DNA of 64,000 nucleotides, taken from contig NZ_LNQV01000015.1 of assembly GCF_001515305.1 (NCBI RefSeq), forward strand, positions 1 to 64,000, written 5' to 3'. This DNA comes from Aquitalea pelogenes (GTDB taxonomy: Bacteria; Pseudomonadota; Gammaproteobacteria; Burkholderiales; Chromobacteriaceae). Below the pieces are notes generated by a model, which saw only the letters and a program-made list of their open reading frames with translations, did no database searches and had not been told where the DNA came from. Shown here piece after piece: positions 24,879-33,370 of the stretch. The translations under genes were made by a program, and so were the position numbers. Numbering within the stretch: position 1 is the stretch's first letter; every line of letters begins with the position of its first letter.

Positions 24879-24917
24879 TCCTGCTGAAAGCCTTGCCAGA
24901 CAAGGATTTCAGCAGGA
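24879..24917. repeat. 17-base inverted repeat (hairpin) next to the truncated gene
   Basis: TCCTGCTGAAAGCCTTG (24879-24895) and CAAGGATTTCAGCAGGA (24901-24917) pair with one mismatch around CCAGA. No strong T-run follows on either strand, so it is not a typical terminator. It sits close to the breakpoint of the SfnB remnant. Confidence 0.7.
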
Positions 24918-24987
24918 TATTTGATCAAACCTGCAGAATATTTTCACTCTCTGATATTGCCTTGCAACACAAGCACGGTAAAAGGAC

Positions 24988-25338
24988 TACAATGCGCGCT
25001 TTCTTGGGATGTTCTCCAAGCCGGCCGACGTGAAGGACGCACGCTCATCGTGCTCCCTAAGGAAGCCGGGGATCTGCGGCCACTCCACGTCAGCCTGCAG
25101 GATGCACCCCGGTTTTCGTGCGCACCGCGGCGCAAAGCGCCCCGTTTTTACGCGCCTCAAGGCCAGCCTCGCCAACCCGGCGACTGCGCCCCAACGCGCA
25201 CCGAGTGACACTGCAGCAAGCTGCGGGCCGACAGGCGTTACAGGTGCACGGTAGTGTCCTTGCCCATGGCAAGGGCTGCCTTCCTGAATGGCCATCCCCG
25301 GCTGTGGTGTCCGAGTTTTGACCGACAAGGACTCAGGT
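24988..25338 (+). promoter_or_regulatory. Structured 5' leader of the decarboxylase gene
   Basis: About 350 bases without a convincing gene. A possible promoter is TACAAT at 24988-24993 with TTGCAA at 24962-24967 (spacing long). The RNA can form a three-way junction at 25023-25095: outer stem GGCcGACGTG with CACGTCaGCC, arm two GGAcGCACG with CGTGCTCC around CTCAT (25035-25056), and arm three GCCG/CGGC (25065-25080). Further on GGCGC-AAA-GCGCC (25129-25141) is followed by TTTTT at 25145-25149, a short terminator form. This layout suggests attenuation or a sensing RNA, but no known riboswitch core was recognised. Confidence 0.45.
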
Positions 25339-27594
25339 ATGCGTTTTCACTTCCCCATCGTCATCATCGACGAGGACTTCCGCTCGGAAAACACCAGCGG
25401 CTCCGGCATCCGCGAACTGGCAGCAGCCATGGAGGCCGAAGGCATGAGTGTGATTGGTTACACCAGCTATGGTGACCTCACCTCTTTTGCCCAGCAGCAA
25501 AGCCGGGCAGCCGGTTTCATCCTGTCCATCGACGACGAAGAGTTCCAGACCGACGACGCATCGGAAAACGCCCTGGGCCAGCTGTACAGCTTTGTGGCGG
25601 AAATCCGCCGCCGTAACCCGGACATCCCGGTCTACCTGTATGGGGAAACCCGTACCGCGCGCCATATTCCCAACGACATCCTGCGCGAGCTGCATGGTTT
25701 CATCCACATGCACGAAGACACGCCGGAATTCGTGGCACGCCATATCATCCGCGAATCCAAGAGCTACCTGGACAGCCTGGCCCCGCCGTTCTTCCGCGCA
25801 CTGGTGGACTACGCCCACGATGGCTCCTACTCCTGGCACTGCCCGGGTCACTCCGGTGGCGTGGCCTTCCTGAAAAGCCCGGTCGGCCAGATGTTCCACC
25901 AGTTTTTTGGCGAAAACATGCTGCGCGCCGACGTGTGCAATGCGGTGGACGAACTGGGCCAGTTGCTGGACCACACCGGCCCGATTGCTGCCTCGGAACG
26001 CAATGCAGCGCGCATTTTCAATGCCGACCACCTGTTCTTCGTCACCAATGGCACCTCGACTTCCAACAAGATCGTATGGCACAGCTGCGTGGCAGCGGGT
26101 GACATCGTGCTGGTTGACCGCAACTGCCACAAGTCCAATCTGCACGCCATCATGATGACCGGTGCCATTCCGGTATTCCTGATGCCCACGCGCAATCACT
26201 ACGGCATCATCGGCCCGATTCCCAAGTCGGAATTCCAGCTGGAAAGCATCAAGAAGAAGATTCTGGCCAACCCCTTTGCCCGCGAAGCACTGGAAAAGAA
26301 CCCCAAGCTCAAGCCGCGCATCCTCACCATCACCCAGTCCACCTACGATGGCATCCTGTACAACGTGGAAGAGATCAAGGGCCTGCTGGATGGCGAAGTG
26401 GACACGCTGCACTTTGACGAAGCCTGGCTGCCGCACGCCAGCTTCCACGACTTCTATGGCGACTTCCACGCCATTGGCGAAGGCCGTCCGCGTTGCAAGG
26501 ACAGTCTGATTTTCTCCACCCAGTCCACCCACAAGCTGCTGGCCGGTATCAGCCAGGCCTCGCAGATTCTGGTGCAGGACCCGCAAAACCGTCAGCTGGA
26601 TACCGCCTGGTTCAACGAGGCCTATCTGATGCACACCTCCACCAGCCCGCAATATTCCATTATTGCCAGCTGCGACGTGGCAGCCGCCATGATGGAACAG
26701 CCGGGCGGCCAGGCACTGGTGGAAGAATCGCTGGTGGAAGCACTGGACTTCCGTCGCGCCATGCGCAAGGTGGACGAGGAATACGGCAACGACTGGTGGT
26801 TCAGCGTATGGGGCCCGGACGAGCTGTCCGACGACGGCATCTGCGACCCGGTGGACTGGGAACTGAAACCCGGCGCGCACTGGCACGGTTTTGCCGGTAT
26901 CGAAGAAGGCTTCAACCTGCTGGACCCGATCAAGGCCACCGTACTGACCCCGGGTCTGGACGTGGACGGCAGCTTCGAAGAAATGGGCATTCCAGCCGCC
27001 ATCGTCACCAAGTACCTCACCGAACACGGTGTGGTGGTGGAAAAAACCGGCCTGTACAGCTTCTTCATCATGTTCACCATCGGCATTACCAAGGGCCGCT
27101 GGAACACGCTGATTTCGCTGCTGCAGCAGTTCAAGGACGACTTCGACAAGAACCAGCCGCTGTGGCGCGCCATGCCGGACTTTGTCTCGCGCTACCCGCA
27201 GTACGAACGCGTGGGCCTGCGCGACCTGTGCCAGCGCATTCATGCGCTGTACACCAAGCACGACATCGCCCGCCTGACCACCGAGATCTATCTGTCCGAG
27301 ATGGAGCCGGCCATGCGTCCGGCCGACGCCTTTGCCAAGATGGCGCACCGCGAGATCGAACGCGTGCCGGTAGACCAGCTGGAAGGCCGCGTCACCGCCG
27401 TGCTGCTGACCCCGTACCCGCCGGGCATCCCGCTGCTGATTCCGGGCGAGCGCTTCAACAAGACCATTGTTGACTACCTGCGCTTTGCCCAGGCCTTCAA
27501 CCGCGAACTGCCGGGCTTCGAGACCGACGTGCACGGCCTGGTGGCCACCGATGTGGAAGGCCGCAAGGTGTACTGCGTGGATTGCGTCAAGTAA
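25339..27594 (+). CDS. Lysine/arginine/ornithine decarboxylase (fold III, LdcA-like)
   Basis: A 751-residue PLP enzyme that decarboxylates a basic amino acid to a diamine (lysine to cadaverine or arginine to agmatine). It aligns over its full length with Pseudomonas LdcA as I recall it. The N-terminal wing domain reads FPIVIIDEDFRSENTSGSGI. The core has SWHCPGHSGGVAF, FFGENMLRADVCNAVDELGQ, the GTSTSNKIVWHS loop, HFDEAW, and the PLP lysine K399 in STHKLLAG. The C-terminal domain ends DVHGLVATDVEGRKVYCVDC. The ATG at 25339 has AAGGA at 25327-25331. Substrate choice among lysine, arginine and ornithine is not resolved. A long structured leader precedes it and a terminator follows at once. Confidence 0.9.
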   Translation: MRFHFPIVIIDEDFRSENTSGSGIRELAAAMEAEGMSVIGYTSYGDLTSFAQQQSRAAGFILSIDDEEFQTDDASENALGQLYSFVAEIRRRNPDIPVYLYGETRTARHIPNDILRELHGFIHMHEDTPEFVARHIIRESKSYLDSLAPPFFRALVDYAHDGSYSWHCPGHSGGVAFLKSPVGQMFHQFFGENMLRADVCNAVDELGQLLDHTGPIAASERNAARIFNADHLFFVTNGTSTSNKIVWHSCVAAGDIVLVDRNCHKSNLHAIMMTGAIPVFLMPTRNHYGIIGPIPKSEFQLESIKKKILANPFAREALEKNPKLKPRILTITQSTYDGILYNVEEIKGLLDGEVDTLHFDEAWLPHASFHDFYGDFHAIGEGRPRCKDSLIFSTQSTHKLLAGISQASQILVQDPQNRQLDTAWFNEAYLMHTSTSPQYSIIASCDVAAAMMEQPGGQALVEESLVEALDFRRAMRKVDEEYGNDWWFSVWGPDELSDDGICDPVDWELKPGAHWHGFAGIEEGFNLLDPIKATVLTPGLDVDGSFEEMGIPAAIVTKYLTEHGVVVEKTGLYSFFIMFTIGITKGRWNTLISLLQQFKDDFDKNQPLWRAMPDFVSRYPQYERVGLRDLCQRIHALYTKHDIARLTTEIYLSEMEPAMRPADAFAKMAHREIERVPVDQLEGRVTAVLLTPYPPGIPLLIPGERFNKTIVDYLRFAQAFNRELPGFETDVHGLVATDVEGRKVYCVDCVK

Positions 27595-27611
27595 ACGCGA
27601 GCCATCAAGTC

Positions 27612-27639
27612 AAAAGCCCCACTGCAGTGGGGCTTTTTT
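27612..27639 (+). terminator. Terminator after the decarboxylase gene
   Basis: AAAAGCCCCAC and GTGGGGCTTTTTT pair around TGCA. It also lies just past the stop of the convergent ferredoxin-NADP reductase gene and could serve both. Confidence 0.93.
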
Positions 27640-27647
27640 GTTTTGGC

Positions 27648-28427
27648 TTACCAGCCGTTCTCCAGCACCAGATGGCCAGGAGCGCTCAGCCGGCTCAGAC
27701 GGAAGCCCATTTTCATCAGCTGGCGGTGGGTGTCCTCCACCATGGCCGGATTGCCACAGATCATGAAGCGCGAACGCTCCACTGTCAGCGGCAGGCCAGT
27801 AGCCTCGGCCAGCTCACCGCTGGCCAGCAAGGCGGGAATGCGCTGTTGCAACATGCCCGGTTCGGCCTGACGTGTTACCACCGGCACATAGTGCAGCCGG
27901 TCGCCCCACTCCGCCCACAAGGGGTGCTGGCGCAGCGCGTCAATCTCGCTGCGGTAAGCCAGTTCGCTGACCTCACGCACACAGTGCACCAGCACGATAT
28001 GGGCAAAACGCTGCCACACCTCGGGTTGCTGCAGGATGGACAGATAGGGTGCCAGACCAGTACCGGTGGCCAGCAGCCACAGGTCATCACCATCGGGCAG
28101 ACGGTCCACGGTGAAGAAACCGTTGGCCTTGTTGTCCAGCAATACCGTGTCACCCACCTGCAAACGCGCCAGGCGCGAGGTGAACAGCCCGTCCGGCACC
28201 ACGATGGAGAAAAACTCCAGATGCTCGTCCCAACTGGCGGAAGTCATGGAATAAGCCCGCCACACCATGCCGCCGTTTTCCAGCGGCAGGCCCAGCCGGG
28301 CAAACTGGCCGGGGACAAAACGCCAGGATTCAGGGCGGCTCAGGCGAAAGCTGAACAGCTTTTCACTCCAGTGCTGCAAGGAAAGAATGGTTTGGGTGGT
28401 GTATTTTTCTGCTGCGGGGGCGCTCAT
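27648..28427 (-). CDS. fpr: Ferredoxin/flavodoxin-NADP(+) reductase
   Basis: A 259-residue FAD enzyme that moves electrons between NADPH and ferredoxin or flavodoxin, often for sulfite or oxidative-stress metabolism. The FAD motif RAYSMTS, the pyrophosphate region GDTVLLDNKANGFFTV, the NADP-binding LLATGTGLAPYLSIL, and the C-terminal FMICGNPAMVEDTHR and GHLVLENGW (aromatic terminus) are all present. The ATG at 28427 has AAGGT upstream; an in-frame TTG two codons earlier is less likely. Confidence 0.92.
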   Translation of the reverse strand: MSAPAAEKYTTQTILSLQHWSEKLFSFRLSRPESWRFVPGQFARLGLPLENGGMVWRAYSMTSASWDEHLEFFSIVVPDGLFTSRLARLQVGDTVLLDNKANGFFTVDRLPDGDDLWLLATGTGLAPYLSILQQPEVWQRFAHIVLVHCVREVSELAYRSEIDALRQHPLWAEWGDRLHYVPVVTRQAEPGMLQQRIPALLASGELAEATGLPLTVERSRFMICGNPAMVEDTHRQLMKMGFRLSRLSAPGHLVLENGW

Positions 28428-28528
28428 GAGCAATACCTTAGTAATTTACTCAGGTAATTTACCGCATCAGGGCCGCCACAACAAGCCAGACCCGGCTTGC
28501 CGCGCAGCCCGTTTCGCCTCATGACGGC

Positions 28529-29674
28529 TTAATCGGCCAGTGCCTGTGCCAGATCCGCCAGAATGTCTTCGATATCTTCCACGCCGATGGACAGGCGCAG
28601 GCCGCCTTCACGGATGCCCAGTGCAGCTTTCTGCTCCGGTGGCATACCGCCGTGCGACATGGTGTAGCTGTGGTTGACCAGCGATTCCACCCCGCCCAGC
28701 GATTCGGCCAGTGCAAACAGCTGCAGCTTGCTGGCCACCCGGCTGGCTTCGGCACGGGTGTTCTCCTTCAGCCAGATGGTGACGATGCCGCCAAAGCGAC
28801 GCATCTGCTGTTTGGCGATGTCATGACCGGGGTGGTCGGCAAAGCCGGGGAAGAATACTTTTTCCACCTTGGGATGGCCCTGCAGGAAGGCCGCTACTTG
28901 TTCGGCATTGTCGCAGTGGCGGTCCATGCGCAGGTGCAGGGTCTTGATGCCGCGCAGGGTGAGGAAGCAATCCTGCGGCCCCGGCACGCCACCGGCGGAG
29001 TTCTGGATGAACTTGATGTCGGCAAACAGTTTGTCGTCGCTGACCGCCACCAGTCCCAGCAATACGTCGGAATGGCCGCCCAGGTATTTGGTGGCGGAAT
29101 GCACCACGATGTCGGCGCCCAGGTCGATGGGGTTCTGCAGATACGGCGTGGCAAAGGTGCTGTCCACCGCCACCACCGCGCCATGCTGGTGAGCAATGGC
29201 AGACAAGGCGGTGATGTCCACCAGGTTGAGCAGCGGATTGGTGGGCGACTCCAGCCACAGCAGCTTGGTGCGTTCACTGATGGCTTGCTGCAAATTGGCC
29301 GGGTCGGTCAGGTCGACAAAGGTCACCGTGATGCCGGCCGGTGCCATCACCTTGGTAAGCAGGCGATAAGCGCCACCGTAGAGGTCGGCCACGGCAATCA
29401 CTTCTTCACCCGGTTTCAGCGTGGCGCGCAACACGGCATCAATGGCAGCCATGCCGCTGGCAAAAGCCAGGCCGTGCCTGGCGTTTTCCAGACTGGCCAG
29501 GCAGCTTTCCAGTGCAGCGCGAGTAGGCGTACCGGTGCGGGCATAGGCAAATGGCAGTTGCTCGCCGACTTCGGCAAATTCAAAGGCCGAGGTTTGATAA
29601 ATGGGAGGCATGACCGACTTGCAGTGCTGGCTGCTGTCATAGCCGGAATGGATGGTCTTGGTGGCAAATTTCAT
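28529..29674 (-). CDS. Trans-sulfuration PLP enzyme (cystathionine gamma-lyase / gamma-synthase type)
   Basis: A 381-residue member of the Cys/Met metabolism PLP family. The PLP lysine is in SATKYLGGHSDVL; the substrate-side blocks YARTGTPTRAALE, AFASGMAAIDAVLR, YGGAYRLL and SLGGVESLVNHSYTMSHG are typical. The C-terminal GLRLSIGVEDIEDILADL closes the fold. The family includes MetB, MetC, CTH and MegL, and sequence reading alone does not separate them; the AESLGGVESLVNHS segment favours a gamma-lyase or gamma-synthase. It is divergent from an acyl-CoA ligase gene. A near-palindrome shared with the oxygenase-metQ unit lies 71 bases upstream. Confidence 0.88.
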   Translation of the reverse strand: MKFATKTIHSGYDSSQHCKSVMPPIYQTSAFEFAEVGEQLPFAYARTGTPTRAALESCLASLENARHGLAFASGMAAIDAVLRATLKPGEEVIAVADLYGGAYRLLTKVMAPAGITVTFVDLTDPANLQQAISERTKLLWLESPTNPLLNLVDITALSAIAHQHGAVVAVDSTFATPYLQNPIDLGADIVVHSATKYLGGHSDVLLGLVAVSDDKLFADIKFIQNSAGGVPGPQDCFLTLRGIKTLHLRMDRHCDNAEQVAAFLQGHPKVEKVFFPGFADHPGHDIAKQQMRRFGGIVTIWLKENTRAEASRVASKLQLFALAESLGGVESLVNHSYTMSHGGMPPEQKAALGIREGGLRLSIGVEDIEDILADLAQALAD

Positions 29675-29744
29675 TATTGTTCCTGGTGGTCCTGTGCCAG
29701 TGACACCCTGATCAGGACGACAGTTAGCGCCCGACGACCAAGTG

Positions 29745-29757
29745 ATACCAATGGCAT
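29745..29757. promoter_or_regulatory. Near-palindromic site, candidate operator (copy 2)
   Basis: ATACCAATGGCAT, a near copy of 5326-5338, lies between the trans-sulfuration gene and the divergent acyl-CoA ligase gene. Confidence 0.35.
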
Positions 29758-29896
29758 GAATAACTGCACGATCATGACTGAAACCGGCACTTTACCGGCA
29801 ATTTATTGATTATTCCCAAAAACCGACCGCAATTTTCTTTACACCGCAAGGGAATAGGGCTAATTTGCGCCGTCCTTGAATCAAACATTTGTACGA

Positions 29897-31651
29897 ATGA
29901 AGCTAGAACGCGCTTTTGACATCCTCTTTCATCAATTGGAAAGCCTGCCGCGGCCAGATTGCCTGAGTGGCAAAGTCGACGGAAAGTGGCAGTCCATGAG
30001 CAGCAGCACCGTGATGGAGGCTGTCAATGCACTCAGCCTGGGTTTGTTGCAGCAAGGCATTCAGCGTGGCGATACCGTGGCCATTGCTGCCGACAACTGC
30101 CCCGAATGGGTAATTGTCGACTTTGCCCTGCAGCAGATCGGTGCCATCAGCGTACCGCTCTACCCTACCTGCACGCTGGAAGATGCACGCTATATCCTGG
30201 AGCATGCCGCGGTCAAGCTGGCGTTTGTCGGCAGCAGCGCATTGCAGCGCAAGCTGGAACAGGCGCTCTGTGGCCGCCCCTGCCCTTGCTATGGGCTCAA
30301 ACCGCTAGACGGCCTGCCATGCTGGACGGCGCTGCGCGATGCCGGACGCCTGGGCAAGCTGCAGCAACTGGCGCTGCTGCGTAACAGCATCCAGCCGGAT
30401 GATGTGTTCACCATCATTTATACCTCCGGCACCACCGGCCGCGCCAAGGGCGTGATGCTGTCCCACCGCAATGTGGTCAGCACCGTCACCGCCACGGCAG
30501 ATCATACCCGTCTGCCCGCCGGCCAGTGCCGGGCGCTGAGCTTTTTACCGCTGTCGCACATTTTCGAGCGCGCCGGCGTGCTGTATTACCTGCTGACCGG
30601 CAGCGGCGTGTATTTTTCCAGCGTCGAGGCGCTGTCCGGCAGCCTGGCCGAAGTCCGCCCGCACACCTTCAGCGCGGTTCCCCGCGTGCTGGAGAAGGTG
30701 CATGAAAAGCTGCACGCCAGGGCTGCCACGCTCAAGGGCTGGCAACGCCGCTTTTATCTGTGGGCACTGGCACGGGCCGAAGCCTACGAACCGAACCAGC
30801 CGCCACGCGGTCTGGCCGCCATCCGGCATGCCATTGCCGACCGTCTGGTATACCGCAAATGGCGCGCAGCCATGGGTGGCGAGTTACGCTGGGTGAATGT
30901 GGGCTCTGCTGCCTTGCAACCGCGTCTGGCACGGCTGCTATGGGCCAGCGGCATTGCTGTGGCCGAAGGCTATGGCATGACGGAAGCCGCGCCGGTGATC
31001 ACTGCCAATCCCTTTTCGCCAGACAAGGTACGCATTGGCAGCGTCGGCATCGCCCTGCAAGGGGTGGAACTGAAACTGGCCGAAGATGGCGAAATCCTGG
31101 TGCGCGGCCCCAATGTGATGGTGGGCTATTACCGCGAGCCGGAACTCACCGCCGAAACCCTGCAACAGGGCTGGCTGCACACCGGGGACATCGGCGTGCT
31201 GGAACAGGGCTATCTGCGCATTACCGACCGCAAGAAGGAAATGTTCAAGACCAGCAATGGCAAGTACATCGCGCCGCAGTTACTGGAAAACAAGCTGAAG
31301 GAATCGGCCTATATCGACCAGATCATGGTGGTGGGCGATGGCCAGAAATTCGCTGCCGCGCTGATTGTGCCGCTGTATGAAAAGCTGCAGGAATGGTGCC
31401 AGGAACAGGGCATCACCTATACCAGCCATAGTGAAATGCGGCTGCATCCGCGCATCGTGGAACTGATAGAACGCGAGATCAAGCGCTTCAACCGTCACTT
31501 TGGCAGCTGGGAGCACATCAAGAAGTTTGCCCTGCTGGACAAGCCCTGGTGTGTGGACGCCGGCGAACTGGCTCCCACACTGAAGCTGCGCCGCAAGGTG
31601 ATCAGCCAGCGCTGTCAGGCCTTGATAGAAAGCATGTACCGCCACGCCTGA
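29897..31651 (+). CDS. AMP-dependent long-chain fatty acid-CoA ligase (FadD15/FAA1 type)
   Basis: A 584-residue acyl-activating enzyme that makes acyl-CoA from a fatty acid, ATP and CoA. All motifs are present, in contrast to the degenerate gene at 10714: phosphate loop YTSGTTGRAKG, LSFLPLSHIFERAG, the adenine-side EGYGMTEAAP, GWLHTGDIG, and the C-terminal ITDRKKEMFKTSNGKYIAP. The ATG at 29897 begins MKLERAFDILF; a TTG at 29876 in frame is possible, and neither has a strong ribosome binding site, so the start is uncertain. A terminator follows. Confidence 0.88.
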   Translation: MKLERAFDILFHQLESLPRPDCLSGKVDGKWQSMSSSTVMEAVNALSLGLLQQGIQRGDTVAIAADNCPEWVIVDFALQQIGAISVPLYPTCTLEDARYILEHAAVKLAFVGSSALQRKLEQALCGRPCPCYGLKPLDGLPCWTALRDAGRLGKLQQLALLRNSIQPDDVFTIIYTSGTTGRAKGVMLSHRNVVSTVTATADHTRLPAGQCRALSFLPLSHIFERAGVLYYLLTGSGVYFSSVEALSGSLAEVRPHTFSAVPRVLEKVHEKLHARAATLKGWQRRFYLWALARAEAYEPNQPPRGLAAIRHAIADRLVYRKWRAAMGGELRWVNVGSAALQPRLARLLWASGIAVAEGYGMTEAAPVITANPFSPDKVRIGSVGIALQGVELKLAEDGEILVRGPNVMVGYYREPELTAETLQQGWLHTGDIGVLEQGYLRITDRKKEMFKTSNGKYIAPQLLENKLKESAYIDQIMVVGDGQKFAAALIVPLYEKLQEWCQEQGITYTSHSEMRLHPRIVELIEREIKRFNRHFGSWEHIKKFALLDKPWCVDAGELAPTLKLRRKVISQRCQALIESMYRHA

Positions 31652-31667
31652 GTAACAGGCCAGTCAT

Positions 31668-31696
31668 GAAAATCCCCGCCTTGTGCGGGGATTTTT
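31668..31696. terminator. Bidirectional terminator between convergent genes
   Basis: AAAATCCCCGC pairs with GCGGGGATTTTT around CTTGT. It lies between the ligase stop (31651) and the permease stop (31714) and has T-runs on both strands. Confidence 0.92.
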
Positions 31697-31713
31697 ATTG
31701 GCCAGCAGCGGAT

Positions 31714-32373
31714 TCAGCGCTGATGTGCCATGTCCAGCTTGCGCTCCACCCGCTTTTGCAGGCGCTCGAAGCTGGCACTCATCACCCAGTACAGTGCCGC
31801 AGCACCCAGATAGAGCGGCAGCGGCTGAAAGGTCTGGGCAATCACTTCCTTGGTGGCCAGCATCAGCTCGGTGACGGTAATGACCGACACCAGCGAGGTA
31901 TCCTTGATCAGGCTGATCAGCGAATTGGACAGGCTAGGCACGGACAGGCGCAAAGCCTGCGGTGCCACGATGTAGCGCATGGTCTGCCACCAGCTGAAAC
32001 CCAGCGACAGCCCGGCATCCCATTGGCCACGCTCCACCCCGGCAATGCCGCCACGCAGGCTTTCCGACAGATAAGCCGCCACATTCAAGGTCAGGGCGAT
32101 GATGCCTGCCGGTACCGGGTCCAGTTCGATACCGATGCCAGGCAAGCCGTAATAGATCACAAAAATCTGCACCAGCAGGGGGGTGCCGCGCATGGCGCTG
32201 ACGTAAAAAGCCACCAGCTGCGATAGCACCGGCACCTTGCCCACCCGCAGCAAGGCCACCACGAAGCCCAGCAGCAAGCCCAGCACCATGGCCACCACGG
32301 CAAACATCAGCGTGTACAGCGCCCCTTTCAGCATCACCGGCAGGGCCGCCGCAATCAGATCTGCCCACTCCAT
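31714..32373 (-). CDS. Polar amino acid ABC transporter permease (TcyL-like)
   Basis: A 219-residue inner-membrane permease of the HisMQ group. It shows MRGTPLLVQIFVIYYGLPGI, NVAAYLSESLRGGIAGVERG, the EAA loop region (GQWDAGLSLGFSWWQTMRYI, then APQALRLSVPSLSN) and SLISLIKDTSLVSVITVTE. The ATG at 32371-32373 follows GGGGATAA; the open frame extends to 32427 without a better start. The binding-protein gene lies upstream. No ATPase gene follows: the next gene on this side is the convergent ligase, so the ATPase must be encoded elsewhere. The best-fitting role is cystine uptake. Confidence 0.9.
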   Translation of the reverse strand: MEWADLIAAALPVMLKGALYTLMFAVVAMVLGLLLGFVVALLRVGKVPVLSQLVAFYVSAMRGTPLLVQIFVIYYGLPGIGIELDPVPAGIIALTLNVAAYLSESLRGGIAGVERGQWDAGLSLGFSWWQTMRYIVAPQALRLSVPSLSNSLISLIKDTSLVSVITVTELMLATKEVIAQTFQPLPLYLGAAALYWVMSASFERLQKRVERKLDMAHQR

Positions 32374-32397
32374 GTTTTTATCCCCATTCAGAAACAC

Positions 32398-32424
32398 CTG
32401 CGCCCCTGACCGGCAGGGGCGCAG
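32398..32424 (-). other. Strong hairpin between binding-protein and permease genes
   Basis: CTGCGCCCCTG and CAGGGGCGCAG form a perfect 11-base-pair stem with a five-base loop. Only a weak T-run follows on the minus strand. Such hairpins between a binding-protein gene and its permease gene often protect the upstream mRNA and lower permease expression. Confidence 0.7.
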
Positions 32425-32486
32425 CAATCAGCACATTCTAATGGTACTGAAGGCAAAACACGATGGCCGCACGGGGCCAGTCCTGC

Positions 32487-33269
32487 TTACTTGGCGGCAG
32501 TCGGTGCCTTGGACACATCGATACCGAACCACTTCACCGAAATCTTCTTGAAGCTGCCATCGGCCTTCATGTCATTCAGTGCCTTGTCCACCGCCTGCTT
32601 GAACTTGGGATTGTTCTTGGCAAACGGAATGCCCATGGTGGTGACATCACCTACCGGATGACCAGCCTTCAAGGGCAGCTTGGCTTGCTTGATGGCAAAC
32701 GGAATCAGCAGGCTGTCGTTGAGTGCCGCGTCAATCCGGCCAGAAGCCAGGTCTTGCAGGTTTTCCGGCGCAGACGGGTATACCTTCACCTCGATACCGT
32801 TCACTGCCTTGACCATGTCAGCGTAGTTGCTGCCCTGGCCCACGCCCACTTTCTTGCCTTTCAGGTCGTCCAGCGACTTGAATACGCGCGTCTCGTTCTT
32901 GCGGACGATCAACTGGGCACTGGAGAAGGTGTAGGGCTGGGAAAAGTCGAAGGTTTCCTTGCGCTTGTCGGTAATGCCCACCTGGTTGACCACCACGTCA
33001 AACTTGCCTGCCTGCAGGCCAGCCAGCAGACCGCTCCATTCGCCGGTGGTGAATTCCGGCTTCACTTTCAGTCGCTTGGCCACTTCGGTGGCCACTTCCA
33101 CATCAAAACCGGTCAGGTTCTGCTGGGCATCCTTGAAGGTGAAGGGCGGGTAAGTGCCTTCCACGGCAATTTTCAGGGTGCCGCGCTGCTTGACGGTATC
33201 CAGCAGATCAGCAGCCATGGCATGGCTGGCAAAAGCGGCAAACAGGGACGCACACAGGATTTTTTTCAT
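32487..33269 (-). CDS. Cystine/polar amino acid ABC transporter binding protein (TcyJ/FliY-like)
   Basis: A 260-residue periplasmic binding protein. A signal peptide (MKKILCASLFAAFASHAMA) is followed by ADLLDTVKQRGTLKIAVEGT. The blocks GFDVEVATEVAKRL, VVVNQVGITDKRKETFDFSQ, PYTFSSAQLIVRK, LKGKKVGVGQGSNYADMVKA and VKWFGIDVSK follow TcyJ (cystine-binding) closely, better than does the binding protein at 719. Cystine import would fit the neighbouring trans-sulfuration enzyme. It is the first gene of a two-gene unit with the permease. Confidence 0.9.
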   Translation of the reverse strand: MKKILCASLFAAFASHAMAADLLDTVKQRGTLKIAVEGTYPPFTFKDAQQNLTGFDVEVATEVAKRLKVKPEFTTGEWSGLLAGLQAGKFDVVVNQVGITDKRKETFDFSQPYTFSSAQLIVRKNETRVFKSLDDLKGKKVGVGQGSNYADMVKAVNGIEVKVYPSAPENLQDLASGRIDAALNDSLLIPFAIKQAKLPLKAGHPVGDVTTMGIPFAKNNPKFKQAVDKALNDMKADGSFKKISVKWFGIDVSKAPTAAK

Positions 33270-33370
33270 TACAGATCATCCATCAGATTATGAAAACAGA
33301 AACCTTCCGCCAACCAGGTGACAGGCCGTAACAGGCCGGCGGGGACAGAAGTCGCCAGCATACTCCAGCC

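Noticed and set aside
25023..25149. Leader as a lysine, guanidine or yybP riboswitch
   Set aside because: None of the core motifs that I know for these classes could be found, so it is described only as a structured leader.
24921..25328. Short open frames on both strands in the decarboxylase leader
   Set aside because: Composition and start context are poor; the paired arms suggest an RNA structure rather than a protein.
25333..27534. 733-residue minus-strand open frame opposite the decarboxylase
   Set aside because: The plus strand has the whole decarboxylase with the PLP lysine; the antisense frame is a GC-bias artefact.
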